The notes below the pieces were generated by a model. That model searched no databases and was not told the DNA's origin. It saw only the letters and a program-made list of their open reading frames with translations. A program made the position numbers and the translations under genes. A stretch of 64,000 nt of DNA. Source: Roridomyces roridus. Taxonomy: Eukaryota; Basidiomycota; Agaricomycetes; Agaricales; Mycenaceae. Shown piece after piece: positions 10,651-19,391 of this stretch. The stretch covers positions 1,240,001-1,304,000 of the forward strand of contig JARKIF010000015.1 of assembly GCA_029378245.1 (NCBI GenBank). The letters are read 5' to 3'. The first letter of the stretch is position 1. Each line of letters begins with the position of its first letter.

Positions 10651-12360
10651 ATGTCTTTCAAAATACCTGCGTCTTACGACCAGAACCGGCCTAGATTCGA
10701 TGAAGAAACGGCCTCAAGTTTGAAGTCTTTTATCAGAGACTGTGATACGGTGATTCAGAATGGGGGAATCATTGACGAAGAGAAGAAGAAGAAGCTGATG
10801 GTAGACTATTTGGGTAACGCCAATACGCGGGAACAATGGTCTATGCTGCCTTCGTTCGCTGCCCCAGGGACGTACGATAGCTGGAAAAGCGAGATTCTAG
10901 AACTGTATCCTGAAGTAGAGGATATGGACCTAGGTTCACTACCGCGACTCAGAGAGATTTGTGCACAGAGCAGGCCGATTTCCCACGCCGAACTCGGGAA
11001 AGTACGTCGGTTCAAGATGGCATTTGTCAATGAGGCGGAAAAGCTTCTTTCCGGGTCAGCTCAAGTTACGAACAAGCAACTCGTGGAGATGATTCTCGAG
11101 GTCTTCGAAACGTCGTTCTCGTCGGAAATAGAAACCATAATGAACCATCAGGCGATTATGGCCTCGATTGGGCCCCAACCGGCGGCTCTTCCGATGGGAT
11201 CGCGTAGAGGGGATAAGCTACCCTATAAACAGGTGTTCGAAATAGCTGACCATATATCAGATAATTGGTCTGGGCGCTCTGCAATGAGTCTACTCGGAGG
11301 GACTCCACCGAGGCAGATTCAGGCTCCTACCTATATTACTCCCGCGTCTGTGAAACCAGAAAAGGGATTCAAGGCGGAGATTGATGATAGGATGGAGGCG
11401 TTTGCTGGTGAGATAGCTGCCATGAAGGACACCGCCGCTTTGAGCGCAAAGCGAATGGAAGATTCTTTCAAACGTATGGAGTCCTCCTTTGAGAACTCTA
11501 TCCGTATGATGAACCAGAATGTCCGGGCTGCCCCACCACATATGCAGCTGACGCAGAACGGAACTGCACAGCGTCCAGAAGAGAACCAGAGCCAGCCTCG
11601 GGAAGAGAGTTATAGAAGGCAGGACGGTTATAACAACCGCCAGAGGGAAGATGGCCAACGCCCGGAGCAAGGACCTTGTTTCTTTTGCAATGAGCCACAC
11701 ATGGTTAGGAACTGTCCGCACAAGGATGAGTATATCAGACTTGGATGGATCATTCTGGACAATGGGTTGCTCAAAATGGGCAATGGCGGAATGTTCCCCA
11801 GGTTCCCAGAAAACATGAGTAGGATGCATAGAGTCGACGAATATTGGCGGCGCAAGGGGGTTTCCAAAGAAAGTGCGGCGGCGTCTACAAGGACGTCGAT
11901 ACAAGCGTTCTATTTAGGAGGACCAGGAGGAGCAGGTGACCACCCTGATCAAGAGAATGATCGGATGGATCACTTGTATGATACGAGAGAGGACGAAATA
12001 CTATCCCAAAAGGTGCAGCAGATGTTAATGGGAAGAAACCAGTATCTCAGCCGCCCGTCTCAACCTACTTCGCCCTACATGTTCCAGCCGGTTGCTCAAC
12101 CAAACCTGCCCATGCAAAACTTCGTCAATACAGGCGGTGTTCAACCACCGCCTGCCCAACCTCAACCCCAGTTTATACAAGCTTCTCCACCGGTGATACC
12201 ATCCGTACCACTAGGGCAGGCTTGGGATCTGAACCAGATTATGCAGTTAGTTCAGATCTGCCGGGGTGAAGGAGCTGTAACGCCAGAGACACAGCAACAG
12301 TTTGTTTCCACTAGAACGGGGGCGTCGTCGGATCCGAATCCGCCGGCTCCAAAATTTTAG
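10651..12360 (+). CDS. gag: Element E Gag
   Basis: 569 codons from the first in-frame ATG (MSFKIPASYDQ). The N-terminal half is the helical capsid-like region; a coiled, M/E-rich segment (AAMKDTAALSAKRMEDSFKRM) follows, then a zinc knuckle CFFCNEPHMVRNC, which is one residue short of the usual CX2CX4HX4C. The C-terminus is Q/P-rich. The frame is open for about 125 codons upstream of this ATG (from about 10267) with no other ATG, so the true N-terminus may come from a spliced upstream exon or a non-AUG start. The stop lies in AAAATTTTAG; the protease frame is -1 to it and already open. Typical Ty3-like order gag-pro-pol. Confidence 0.8.
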   Translation: MSFKIPASYDQNRPRFDEETASSLKSFIRDCDTVIQNGGIIDEEKKKKLMVDYLGNANTREQWSMLPSFAAPGTYDSWKSEILELYPEVEDMDLGSLPRLREICAQSRPISHAELGKVRRFKMAFVNEAEKLLSGSAQVTNKQLVEMILEVFETSFSSEIETIMNHQAIMASIGPQPAALPMGSRRGDKLPYKQVFEIADHISDNWSGRSAMSLLGGTPPRQIQAPTYITPASVKPEKGFKAEIDDRMEAFAGEIAAMKDTAALSAKRMEDSFKRMESSFENSIRMMNQNVRAAPPHMQLTQNGTAQRPEENQSQPREESYRRQDGYNNRQREDGQRPEQGPCFFCNEPHMVRNCPHKDEYIRLGWIILDNGLLKMGNGGMFPRFPENMSRMHRVDEYWRRKGVSKESAAASTRTSIQAFYLGGPGGAGDHPDQENDRMDHLYDTREDEILSQKVQQMLMGRNQYLSRPSQPTSPYMFQPVAQPNLPMQNFVNTGGVQPPPAQPQPQFIQASPPVIPSVPLGQAWDLNQIMQLVQICRGEGAVTPETQQQFVSTRTGASSDPNPPAPKF

Positions 12361-13673
12361 TTGGTTCAAGGAAGGAGGGCAGGAATAAGGAAAAGCCACC
12401 TATTCTACCAACGGTCACCCCTCCTGAGAACGGGAAAACGGCTGATACTGATGACAATTGGCGAAGGCGAAAGAAGAAAGTTACTTTTGTGGATGATGAG
12501 GAGAGCGGTGGAGAGGAAGCAAGGACAGAGGAAGTTCCACAGAGGAAAACCGCTGATCCTAAACCCTCAACTCAGAGAAGGATGGTTACGTTGGAAGAAG
12601 TGACGGACGAGGAAGAGGAAACCTCGGTTCCGTTCGAGAAACTAAAAAGACCAGAGAAGAAGAAGCGTACTGATGATATCTCCAGGGATAAGGAGAATCA
12701 GCAAGTACACGAGAGAGCCTACAAGCTCGTTTCGAAATATGATGATCCTCACCTTATTTCGGACCTGTTGGACCAGACGAAGGATACGGAATTAAGAGGC
12801 ATTACGGTCGGGAAGCTCGCTGCTATGAATGGCGACTATGCAAAAAGGCTGAGAGACATCACGTTCAAAATCAGGAGGCCAGTCAGGCCGGTTCTACTGA
12901 GCGCGAATCCTTTGGAAGAAACGTCGGACTTCCCGTTCATGGAAGACGATGATATTCCCGTGACACTCGAGCCAGATGCCATTCATATCAATGAGCTACC
13001 TGCGCTCGATTCATTCTATATTTCGACCGAGGAAGACAGAGGGACTATACCAGGGAGCTTAATTGCCACGGACATAGTCTTGACGTACATTGCCTCGTTA
13101 CCAGAAGGAGAGGTACCGAAACAAATCTTCGCTGCCTGTTCATCGGCGGCATTGAGAGTACTCTTCCCGGTGGTGAACGGATCGGAAAAGGTGGAGAGCG
13201 TACGAGATGGAGGGTCCCAGATCGTGTCCATGGCCTTGACGATTGCGGAAAGGTTGGGTCTGACATGGGACCCGGATGTTCAAATATACATGCAAAGCGC
13301 GAACGGGCAGTTGAAAAAGTCAGCGGGACTGGCTAGGAACGTACCGTTTTTGTTTGGGGATATAACGGTATATCTCCAAGTGCACGTAATTGATCAACCG
13401 GCGTACGATGTACTGTTGGGAAGGCCGTTCGACATCCTTACAGAGGCGGCCACGAAGGACTTCAAAGATGGAAGACAGACAGTTACCATCTGCGATCCCA
13501 ATAGCACTAGGAGAGCTACCCTGCCTACTTTTGCCAGGGGAGCACACTCGGTCGCTGGACGCGTGAAGCAGGCAGTACTGCCCGCGGCTACGGCTCGCGA
13601 GGGGAAGTCAAGCGGTCAGGAAGAAGAAGACGCTGCAAAGCAGGCAAACTTTCATGGCTCTTCGAGGAATTAG
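12357..13673 (+). CDS. pro: Element E protease region
   Basis: Open in the -1 frame from the end of gag; first ATG 12489. An acidic linker (TFVDDEESGGEEA) leads to the aspartic protease core SVRDGGSQIVSMA at about 13197-13235, followed by a strand with YLQVHVIDQPAYDVLLGRPF, typical of retropepsins. The catalytic triad reads D-G-G rather than the common D-S/T-G, so activity is uncertain. It has no likely independent start near gag, so expression by frameshift at the gag stop is the simplest model. The next frame (pol) is again -1 relative to this one. Confidence 0.75.
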   Translation, partial: LVGSRKEGRNKEKPPILPTVTPPENGKTADTDDNWRRRKKKVTFVDDEESGGEEARTEEVPQRKTADPKPSTQRRMVTLEEVTDEEEETSVPFEKLKRPEKKKRTDDISRDKENQQVHERAYKLVSKYDDPHLISDLLDQTKDTELRGITVGKLAAMNGDYAKRLRDITFKIRRPVRPVLLSANPLEETSDFPFMEDDDIPVTLEPDAIHINELPALDSFYISTEEDRGTIPGSLIATDIVLTYIASLPEGEVPKQIFAACSSAALRVLFPVVNGSEKVESVRDGGSQIVSMALTIAERLGLTWDPDVQIYMQSANGQLKKSAGLARNVPFLFGDITVYLQVHVIDQPAYDVLLGRPFDILTEAATKDFKDGRQTVTICDPNSTRRATLPTFARGAHSVAGRVKQAVLPAATAREGKSSGQEEEDAAKQANFHGSSRN

Positions 13674-16600
13674 GTCTGGATACCGAAGGAGAAGAGTTAG
13701 CTGTGAAGTTTGGTTTAGACGAGAATGGGGAAGTACAGATAGAAGGCTACATGGGGCCTACGCAAGGTCACAGATTTTCATCAGATGAGTTGAAATCGGC
13801 GTACCTTGTAGCGTCCATGGAGAAAGGTGCCTTGAATGGGGATCGAGCAGCTACACAACTCTTACAAGAGTATGTTGGAGGCCTCGAAAAGAGCGAGACA
13901 GGAGAGTTTCAAGTCCTTACCTTCGAGGAACGTCTCCCGGAGATAAAGCGTAGCCGAAGCTCCATTAAAAAGCTGAATCGGAAGAAGAAGAGGCGCTTTC
14001 ACGAAGCTGATTCGACGAAAGAATGCTTCAAGTGTGGAGTAGTGCCTTGCAAGGAAGATGTTCTGACCCAGGCGGCTGAAGTGCGGGATATTCCGGTTCT
14101 AGAGTCATTTGCGGGGAAGAAGTACAAACCGGTGGCGTTGAAAACAAAGCCTGTGTACGCGGATTTACCCGAGAAGTACCGAATTAAACGGGAAATAATA
14201 GGGGACCCGTTGAAGGACATTCCCGAACTCTCCACTCGTCCGGGAGAGTTCATTCCGATAGGTCGGTACTCACAGGAACGAAAGGAAGGAATAGACGCGA
14301 TCCACTCGGAAGACTTCCTGTGGAAAGAGGAGCGCAAGCTGATGCATCATTTCATGAGCATTCAAAACGACGCCTTCGCTTGGGATGACTCGGAAAGAGG
14401 CACCTGGAAATCAGAATTCTTCCCACCAATAGAAATTCCCACGGTTGAACACAAGGTTTGGGTGGAGAGATCTATCCCGATACCAAGAGGTCAACTGAGT
14501 GAATTCTGTAAAGTGATAAAAAAGAAGATCGACGCGGGTGTCTATGAACCGTCGAATTCCTCGTATCGATCCAAGTTCTTCGGCGTCTTGAAGAGAGATG
14601 GGAAGAGTATACGCTTGGTACATGCCCTCGAGCCACTGAATGCTGTAACCATTGCACATTCGGGAATTCCTCCGGCAACGGATGAGCTCGCAAGTCACTG
14701 CTCGGGTAGAGCGTGTGGGGCGGTGTTCGATTTATACTCAGGCTACGACCATCGGGAGATTGCTGAAGGATCGAGAGATTTCACAACTTTTCAGACACCT
14801 TTTGGTGCTCTGAGGCTGGTGAAGCTACCACAAGGCTGGACGAATTCAGTACCAATCTTCCATGATGATGTGACGTTCATACTGAAGGACGAGATCCCGC
14901 ACATCACTGTTCCGTATATTGACGATGTGCCTGTAAGAGGGCCCGGTAGTAGATATCAGGACAAGGATGGGACGTATGAGACTATCCCGGACAACCCTGG
15001 GATACGTCGTTTTGTCTGGGAGCACTTTGTGAACCTTAACCGGATCGCACAGAGATTGAAGTATTGCGGAGGCACGATTTCCGCTCTAAAAGTCATCTTG
15101 TGTAAATCGGAATTCACTGTTGTTGGTCACGTATGTTCCTTTGAAGGCAGGAAACCGTCGACAGAGAGGATTGGGGTTATATCAAGGTGGCCACCTTTAC
15201 AAGATGTGTCTCAAGTACGACAGTTCCTGGGTGTCGTTGGAGTACTGAGGATGTTCATCAAGAATTATTCGATAAAAGCCAGCAGATTGAATAGGCTGCT
15301 ACGCAAGGATATCGATTTCGAGTGGACGGACAAGGAGCAAGCTTCAATGGATATACTGAAGAGATCGGTGGAAAATTGTGAAGCGTTGAAGCCTCTAAAC
15401 TACGATTGGGACTCGGACATTGTATTGGCTGTGGACACTTTGTGGATGGCCATAGGGATTGAAATATATCAGGTCGACCCGAACGACCCTCGAAAGAGGT
15501 ACTATGCCAAGTTCGACTCTATTCCCTTGAATGAAAGAGAGGCCAGGTTCTCACAACCGAAGCGGGAATTGTACGGGCTGAAGCGGGCTTTAGAACATAT
15601 GCAGTATTGGCTGCTAGGTTGCAGGAAGCTTGTGGTAGAGACGGATGCTCTATACATCAAAGGAATGCTGGACAATCCTGGGATGGGACCCAACGCTACT
15701 ATTAACCGCTGGATCGAGGAAATTCTGATGTTCCATTTTACGCTCAAACACGTAAAGGGGAGTACCTTCTCGCCTGATGGTCTCTCTAGAAGGAAGCGTC
15801 AAGAGGGTGATGAGGTCCATGGAAGCCCGGAGGATGGGTTTGATGACAACCCGCCCCCGGAAAAACACGAAGAGTGGGATTACTCTATAGATCAGCCCTT
15901 CGAGTTTGAAGATTTCAAGACCGGAATAGACACCCGAGGAGGCTACTTTGTGGAAATAAAAGACGAATCTCAACCGTCAAACACAGTCTTGATGAATATC
16001 TTCGAGCAGCAGTGTAGAGAAGCGTATATGGACGAACGGGAGGAAGCTAGGGTTCTTCGAACCAAATTCGAGGAGCTAGGTGAACCTATTCCGCAGTTCA
16101 TAATGAGTCACATCCGGGAGGAAGAACCTTTACTGCCAGATGATGCGTTCAAGTTCGATCCTAAGAAGCGGGAAACCTACCCTGAGGATCAGCGCACTGA
16201 TTCTGCGAAGCGGCAGGATGAGAGATTGGAAACCGTGCGAGAGTGGCTCGATAACTCGGGAAAGAATAGGCCGTCTGACTCTGGGAAGAAGGCGTTTCAT
16301 AAGCTTATGAAATACGCTAGGAACTTCTTCCTGGACCAACGAGGACGCCTATTCAGGAAATCAGCGGATGGAGCACACAAGTTGGTGGTGAATAAGGAAC
16401 ACAGGATGTACATGATGAGAGGGTCTCATGACAGTCTGGGGCATAGGGGAGCGTATGCGACGAAATCACTGGTGGAACAGCGGTTTTGGTGGCCTGAGAT
16501 GGAGCGAGATATCGCTTGGTATGTCAGGAGTTGCCATTTGTGCCAAACCAGACAAGAAGAGTTGCTACGCATTCCGCCCGTTCCTACTTTTACACCGTGC

Positions 16601-16871
16601 CTATTCCAAAAGATTCACGTCGACGTTGCGGTCATGAGTGTGGTTTCAAATGGACACCGATATGTGGTTGCGGCCCGAGACGCACTTAGCCGGTATCTGG
16701 AAGCTAAAGGACTGAGAGCGGATAATGCGCCGGCGCTAGGCAGGTTCTTGTTAGAGAACATCATATGTCGATGGGGTTGTCCAAAAGAGATTGTAACAGA
16801 GGCGATTGAATGGTTACACCAGAAGTACGGGATTACTGGAATAAGGATTTCACCGTATAATTCCCAGGCGA
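13670..16871 (+). pseudogene. pol: Element E Pol (RT-RNase H-integrase), broken in integrase
   Basis: Open in the -1 frame from before the protease stop. Reverse transcriptase runs from KKKIDAGVYEPSNSSYRSKFF to the Y-I-D-D active site (PYIDDVPVRG, near 14920); RNase H includes LVVETDALYIKGMLDNPG; integrase has the H-H-C-C finger (GSHDSLGHRG ... CHLCQTRQ) and the first catalytic D (HVDVAV). Where the second Asp should be, IVTEAIEWLHQKYG skips directly from the IVT strand to the following helix, so the TDNG segment is deleted. The frame stops at 16871, where an LTR of opposite orientation is inserted after GCGA. The missing end of the domain is at 40671. Defective twice over. Confidence 0.85.
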
Positions 16872-17236
16872 TGACGAATGTGCTCTAAACCCAAGGGAGA
16901 AACCCAACACCACTGTATCGTATACGGTGGTACACAGGAATAAGCAAGTAGCTTATTTAGATAACCAACACAGACACGAGCTCGTAGCGAGTGTATTCAA
17001 TCGAGTGTTCAGACGAGTAAAAGTCCCAATACAGGTCCTTATACAGGTAGTAGGCTGTGGAGGGAGAAAGTAATAAGTTTATTCCGAAGGAAAGTGGTAT
17101 TTCCAAGGGACGGGTTTTAGGTTCAGTCGAGACTGGAACAAGCAACCCTTTTGGTAGATTGTATAGCTTCTCAGCTGTAGTTGATAAGATTGATGTAGTA
17201 GGTGGGTTGGTGGTCAAACACCGATCGTATTCCTTG
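16872..17236 (-). repeat. Partial element E-type LTR, inverted, in integrase
   Basis: Starts TGACGAATGTGC, the reverse complement of the LTR end. It corresponds to the last 365 bp of the 1422-bp LTR and shares sequence variants with the LTR at 31124 rather than the one at 8747. Homology stops at 17236/17237 within AAGG, giving way to unrelated sequence. The four bases before it (GCGA, 16868-16871) recur at 40671-40674. Confidence 0.8.
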
Positions 17237-18232
17237 TACAAAGCAACGAAGGAGGCGGCGTCGGATGAGGGACTCATAGTCGAAGGATGGTAGAGACGGA
17301 GCACAAATGCAAAGGTAGCAGGGTAGAGGTCGCGGAGTAATTCGTAGGGAGAGTAAATGGAGGCGTCCATGTCTTTATACCAAGATACCCGAAACCTGGA
17401 CGCTTTACTGGGGACAGTAAAGATCTGAAAAATAGGGGAGGGGATCTGGACGCACATGGATGGATAAATTTATGCCGCCAAGCGAAGAACGAACCAGCAG
17501 TTTCAAGGGTGTGGAATGGAAGCATCTTCCATTCCCAGAATTAAGACTGCAGGAACAAGACGATCTTCCCATCCGGGCCTGAGCATTCGAGTTAGCCGGG
17601 TATCCGTTCGACGTACGGGCAAAATTCCAATAAAGAAGTTCCGGAACAAGGATCTGCAAGGATGAAGGTTTAGGAACGCCGAAAGAAGGGTCCGAACCAG
17701 AAAAAGGACAGGAAGTACGGATGATACACTCCTCAGGAATAACACCTGAAGCCTAAGCCAGTACCTAAAAAGACATGGCCAGGCGCGATTGTGGACGTAC
17801 TCGAGAGAGCGATAGAAGACACCACGACTAGTGATAGTCGAGGTGCACTGCTTCACTCGGCTCGATAGTCGAAGGGTTGGCAGCGGTTAGATATTACGGG
17901 AGGATGACGATGGGAATAACGAGACGTTTCATTTACAAGCCGAGGACCGGACGTCCCTGTCAAGATCTAATCATCTTGGCGATGGGAATAAGGGGTTTCT
18001 CTAACTTGGATGCTATTTCTCGCTTATTCCCGTAACCAAAATTCGCAGTAATAAGGGCCCGAAGGCCATTTCCATTCCGACTATTTTACAAGGCTAGTAG
18101 GGATTTCTACACGACCGACTATCTAAAATACGCGTAAGATAGTGGTGTGTGTGGGTGCGAGCGAGTAAGTATTTTTGAGCGTCCGAGCGCCGGAGTCAGA
18201 ACATATGAAAACGAAACAAAGGCGAGAAGCGC
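17237..18232. other. Loop sequence with LTR-fused minus-strand frame
   Basis: On the minus strand a frame reads through the truncated LTR (17457 down to 16957) and continues upstream as YSPYELLRDLYPATFAFVLR and SSDAASFVALYKEYDR. Upstream minus-strand frames (17856-17405) contain further protein-like stretches (PNSNAQ, LLYWNFARTSNG), but I could not join them by phase-consistent introns. It may be remnants of a gene whose last exon is the LTR frame. No family recognised. Confidence 0.35.
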
Positions 18233-18961
18233 CTACACCGAAGCACCAGAAGGAGTGGGGGCGGGAACGCCCTCCTCCTCCATGTCAATGTCACCCTCGT
18301 GAACCACGACAGGCTCGTCCTCGGACTCCTCAGGCTCATCAGCGTCGGCAACCACGCCTTCGTTGTACTCCTCGATGAGCGCGTTAATGGCGTCGAACAT
18401 GGGACGCTTCCCATGAGGCGTGGTGGGGTACGAGCTCCAGAGGGACTCGAGGCCCTCAGTGCCGAAAGTGTCGTTGGCAGTCTTGAAGCGGACGAACATG
18501 GCGCCAAGGTCTTCGATGAGGAAGCCGCGGCACAAGTCGAAATTGTCCCGAGCGGACTGGACAACCTCGACCTGGCGACGGATGTGGCTCATGTCGAAGG
18601 TGTGAGCTGGATTTTTAGTCAGTAGAGCAGGAGACGAAGAAAAGGAAATATGTACTGGTGCCGTGGAGAAACTCCCAGGAGGCGAGAGCAGTGTCGACGA
18701 GCGCGAGTACGTTCTGCGAGTCGCCGTAGTGGTCGCAGTAGGCGTCGCGTTTCTTGACGACGCACTCCTGGCAGGCGATGCCGAGCGGGTGAGCAATGCA
18801 CTTCTTCCGCAACAGGAAGCAGAGGAGGCACGACTTGTGGGGCTGTAAGGAGAGTTAGATGAAGAAGGAAGAAAAGGGCACGGGCACTCGCCTTTACAGC
18901 GTCGCCGACGCTGATGTCCGTCACCTCTTGAGACGGGAGAGGCTCGAACTGAGGACCGAGG
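18233..18961 (-). pseudogene. Zn2Cys6-like cluster gene, 3' part (split by element B)
   Basis: Three exons: 18961-18892 (entering from the break), 18842-18656 and 18606-18233. The middle exon has C-x2-C-x6-C-x8-C-x2-C-x8-C (from KSCLLCFLLRKKC to DAYC), which fits the fungal Zn2Cys6 spacing. The last exon is helical then acidic (DEPEESEDEPVVV) and ends SGASV. The intron after GDAVK uses a GC donor (AAG|GCGAGT). The 5' part of the gene is at 29282-30626; removing element B and one CGAGG copy joins the exon in frame. Whether it regulated transcription is unknown; the cluster and acidic tail would suit that. Confidence 0.75.
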
Positions 18962-19291
18962 TGTAACGGTATCATCTGATTATCACATCATCACATCACT
19001 AATCAATCTCCGCTGATCGCTTACTATTTAATTTCTCAACTCACGTACATCCTAGGATCCCGCTCCGCTCTATCCTGTATGTAGTTAGTTGCCGACATAT
19101 ACCACTGTTCCGTTTCTCATCATATGTTTCACCTCTAGTAGTATAAAAGCCTGAATGTTCGTAGTTAGCTCTTTGGTCAATCTAATTGTTACGCCACTCA
19201 TCCTGTTCGCTCGACCACCGAACACCTCTTTTGAACCTCTACTCGTGTATCGGAACTAGCAGTGTACTTCGGTTCCCTGCTCTCCGCTACA
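18962..19291 (+). repeat. Element B 5' LTR
   Basis: TG..CA-ended 330-bp direct repeat with a TATA box at offset 180. No TGG-type primer-binding site is visible right after it (tctttttgag). Confidence 0.95.
19142..19149 (+). promoter_or_regulatory. TATA box in element B 5' LTR
   Basis: TATAAAAG, followed by GC..., lies 180 bp into the LTR and about 240 bp before the Gag-Pol ATG, the expected place for the genomic RNA promoter. The same site in the 3' LTR is at 29127-29134. Confidence 0.7.
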
Positions 19292-19391
19292 TCTTTTTGA
19301 GTGTCGAAAACCCGTCGTCGCTGCGCTGGTTACTCTTGGTCTGATCAACCGAATCTACCGCCTACGACGACCTCAGCATCCTCTGCTAGCT

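Larger units (their letters stand above)
8747..17236. repeat. Inner inverted repeat, left arm (P)
   Basis: Reverse complement of 32181-40670 (x pairs with 49417-x) over about 8.5 kb. Translations of the three long frames are identical; only a handful of single-base differences were noticed, for example at 10057, 10519 and near 9050. The arm is the 5' LTR and coding part of element E, plus 365 bp of a second, oppositely oriented LTR. At 17237 homology ends inside that LTR. Confidence 0.95.

Noticed and set aside
19292..19320. Primer-binding site of element B
   Set aside because: No TGG sequence next to the LTR. A self-priming match (tgagtg with cactca near 19195) is only six bases, too weak to claim.
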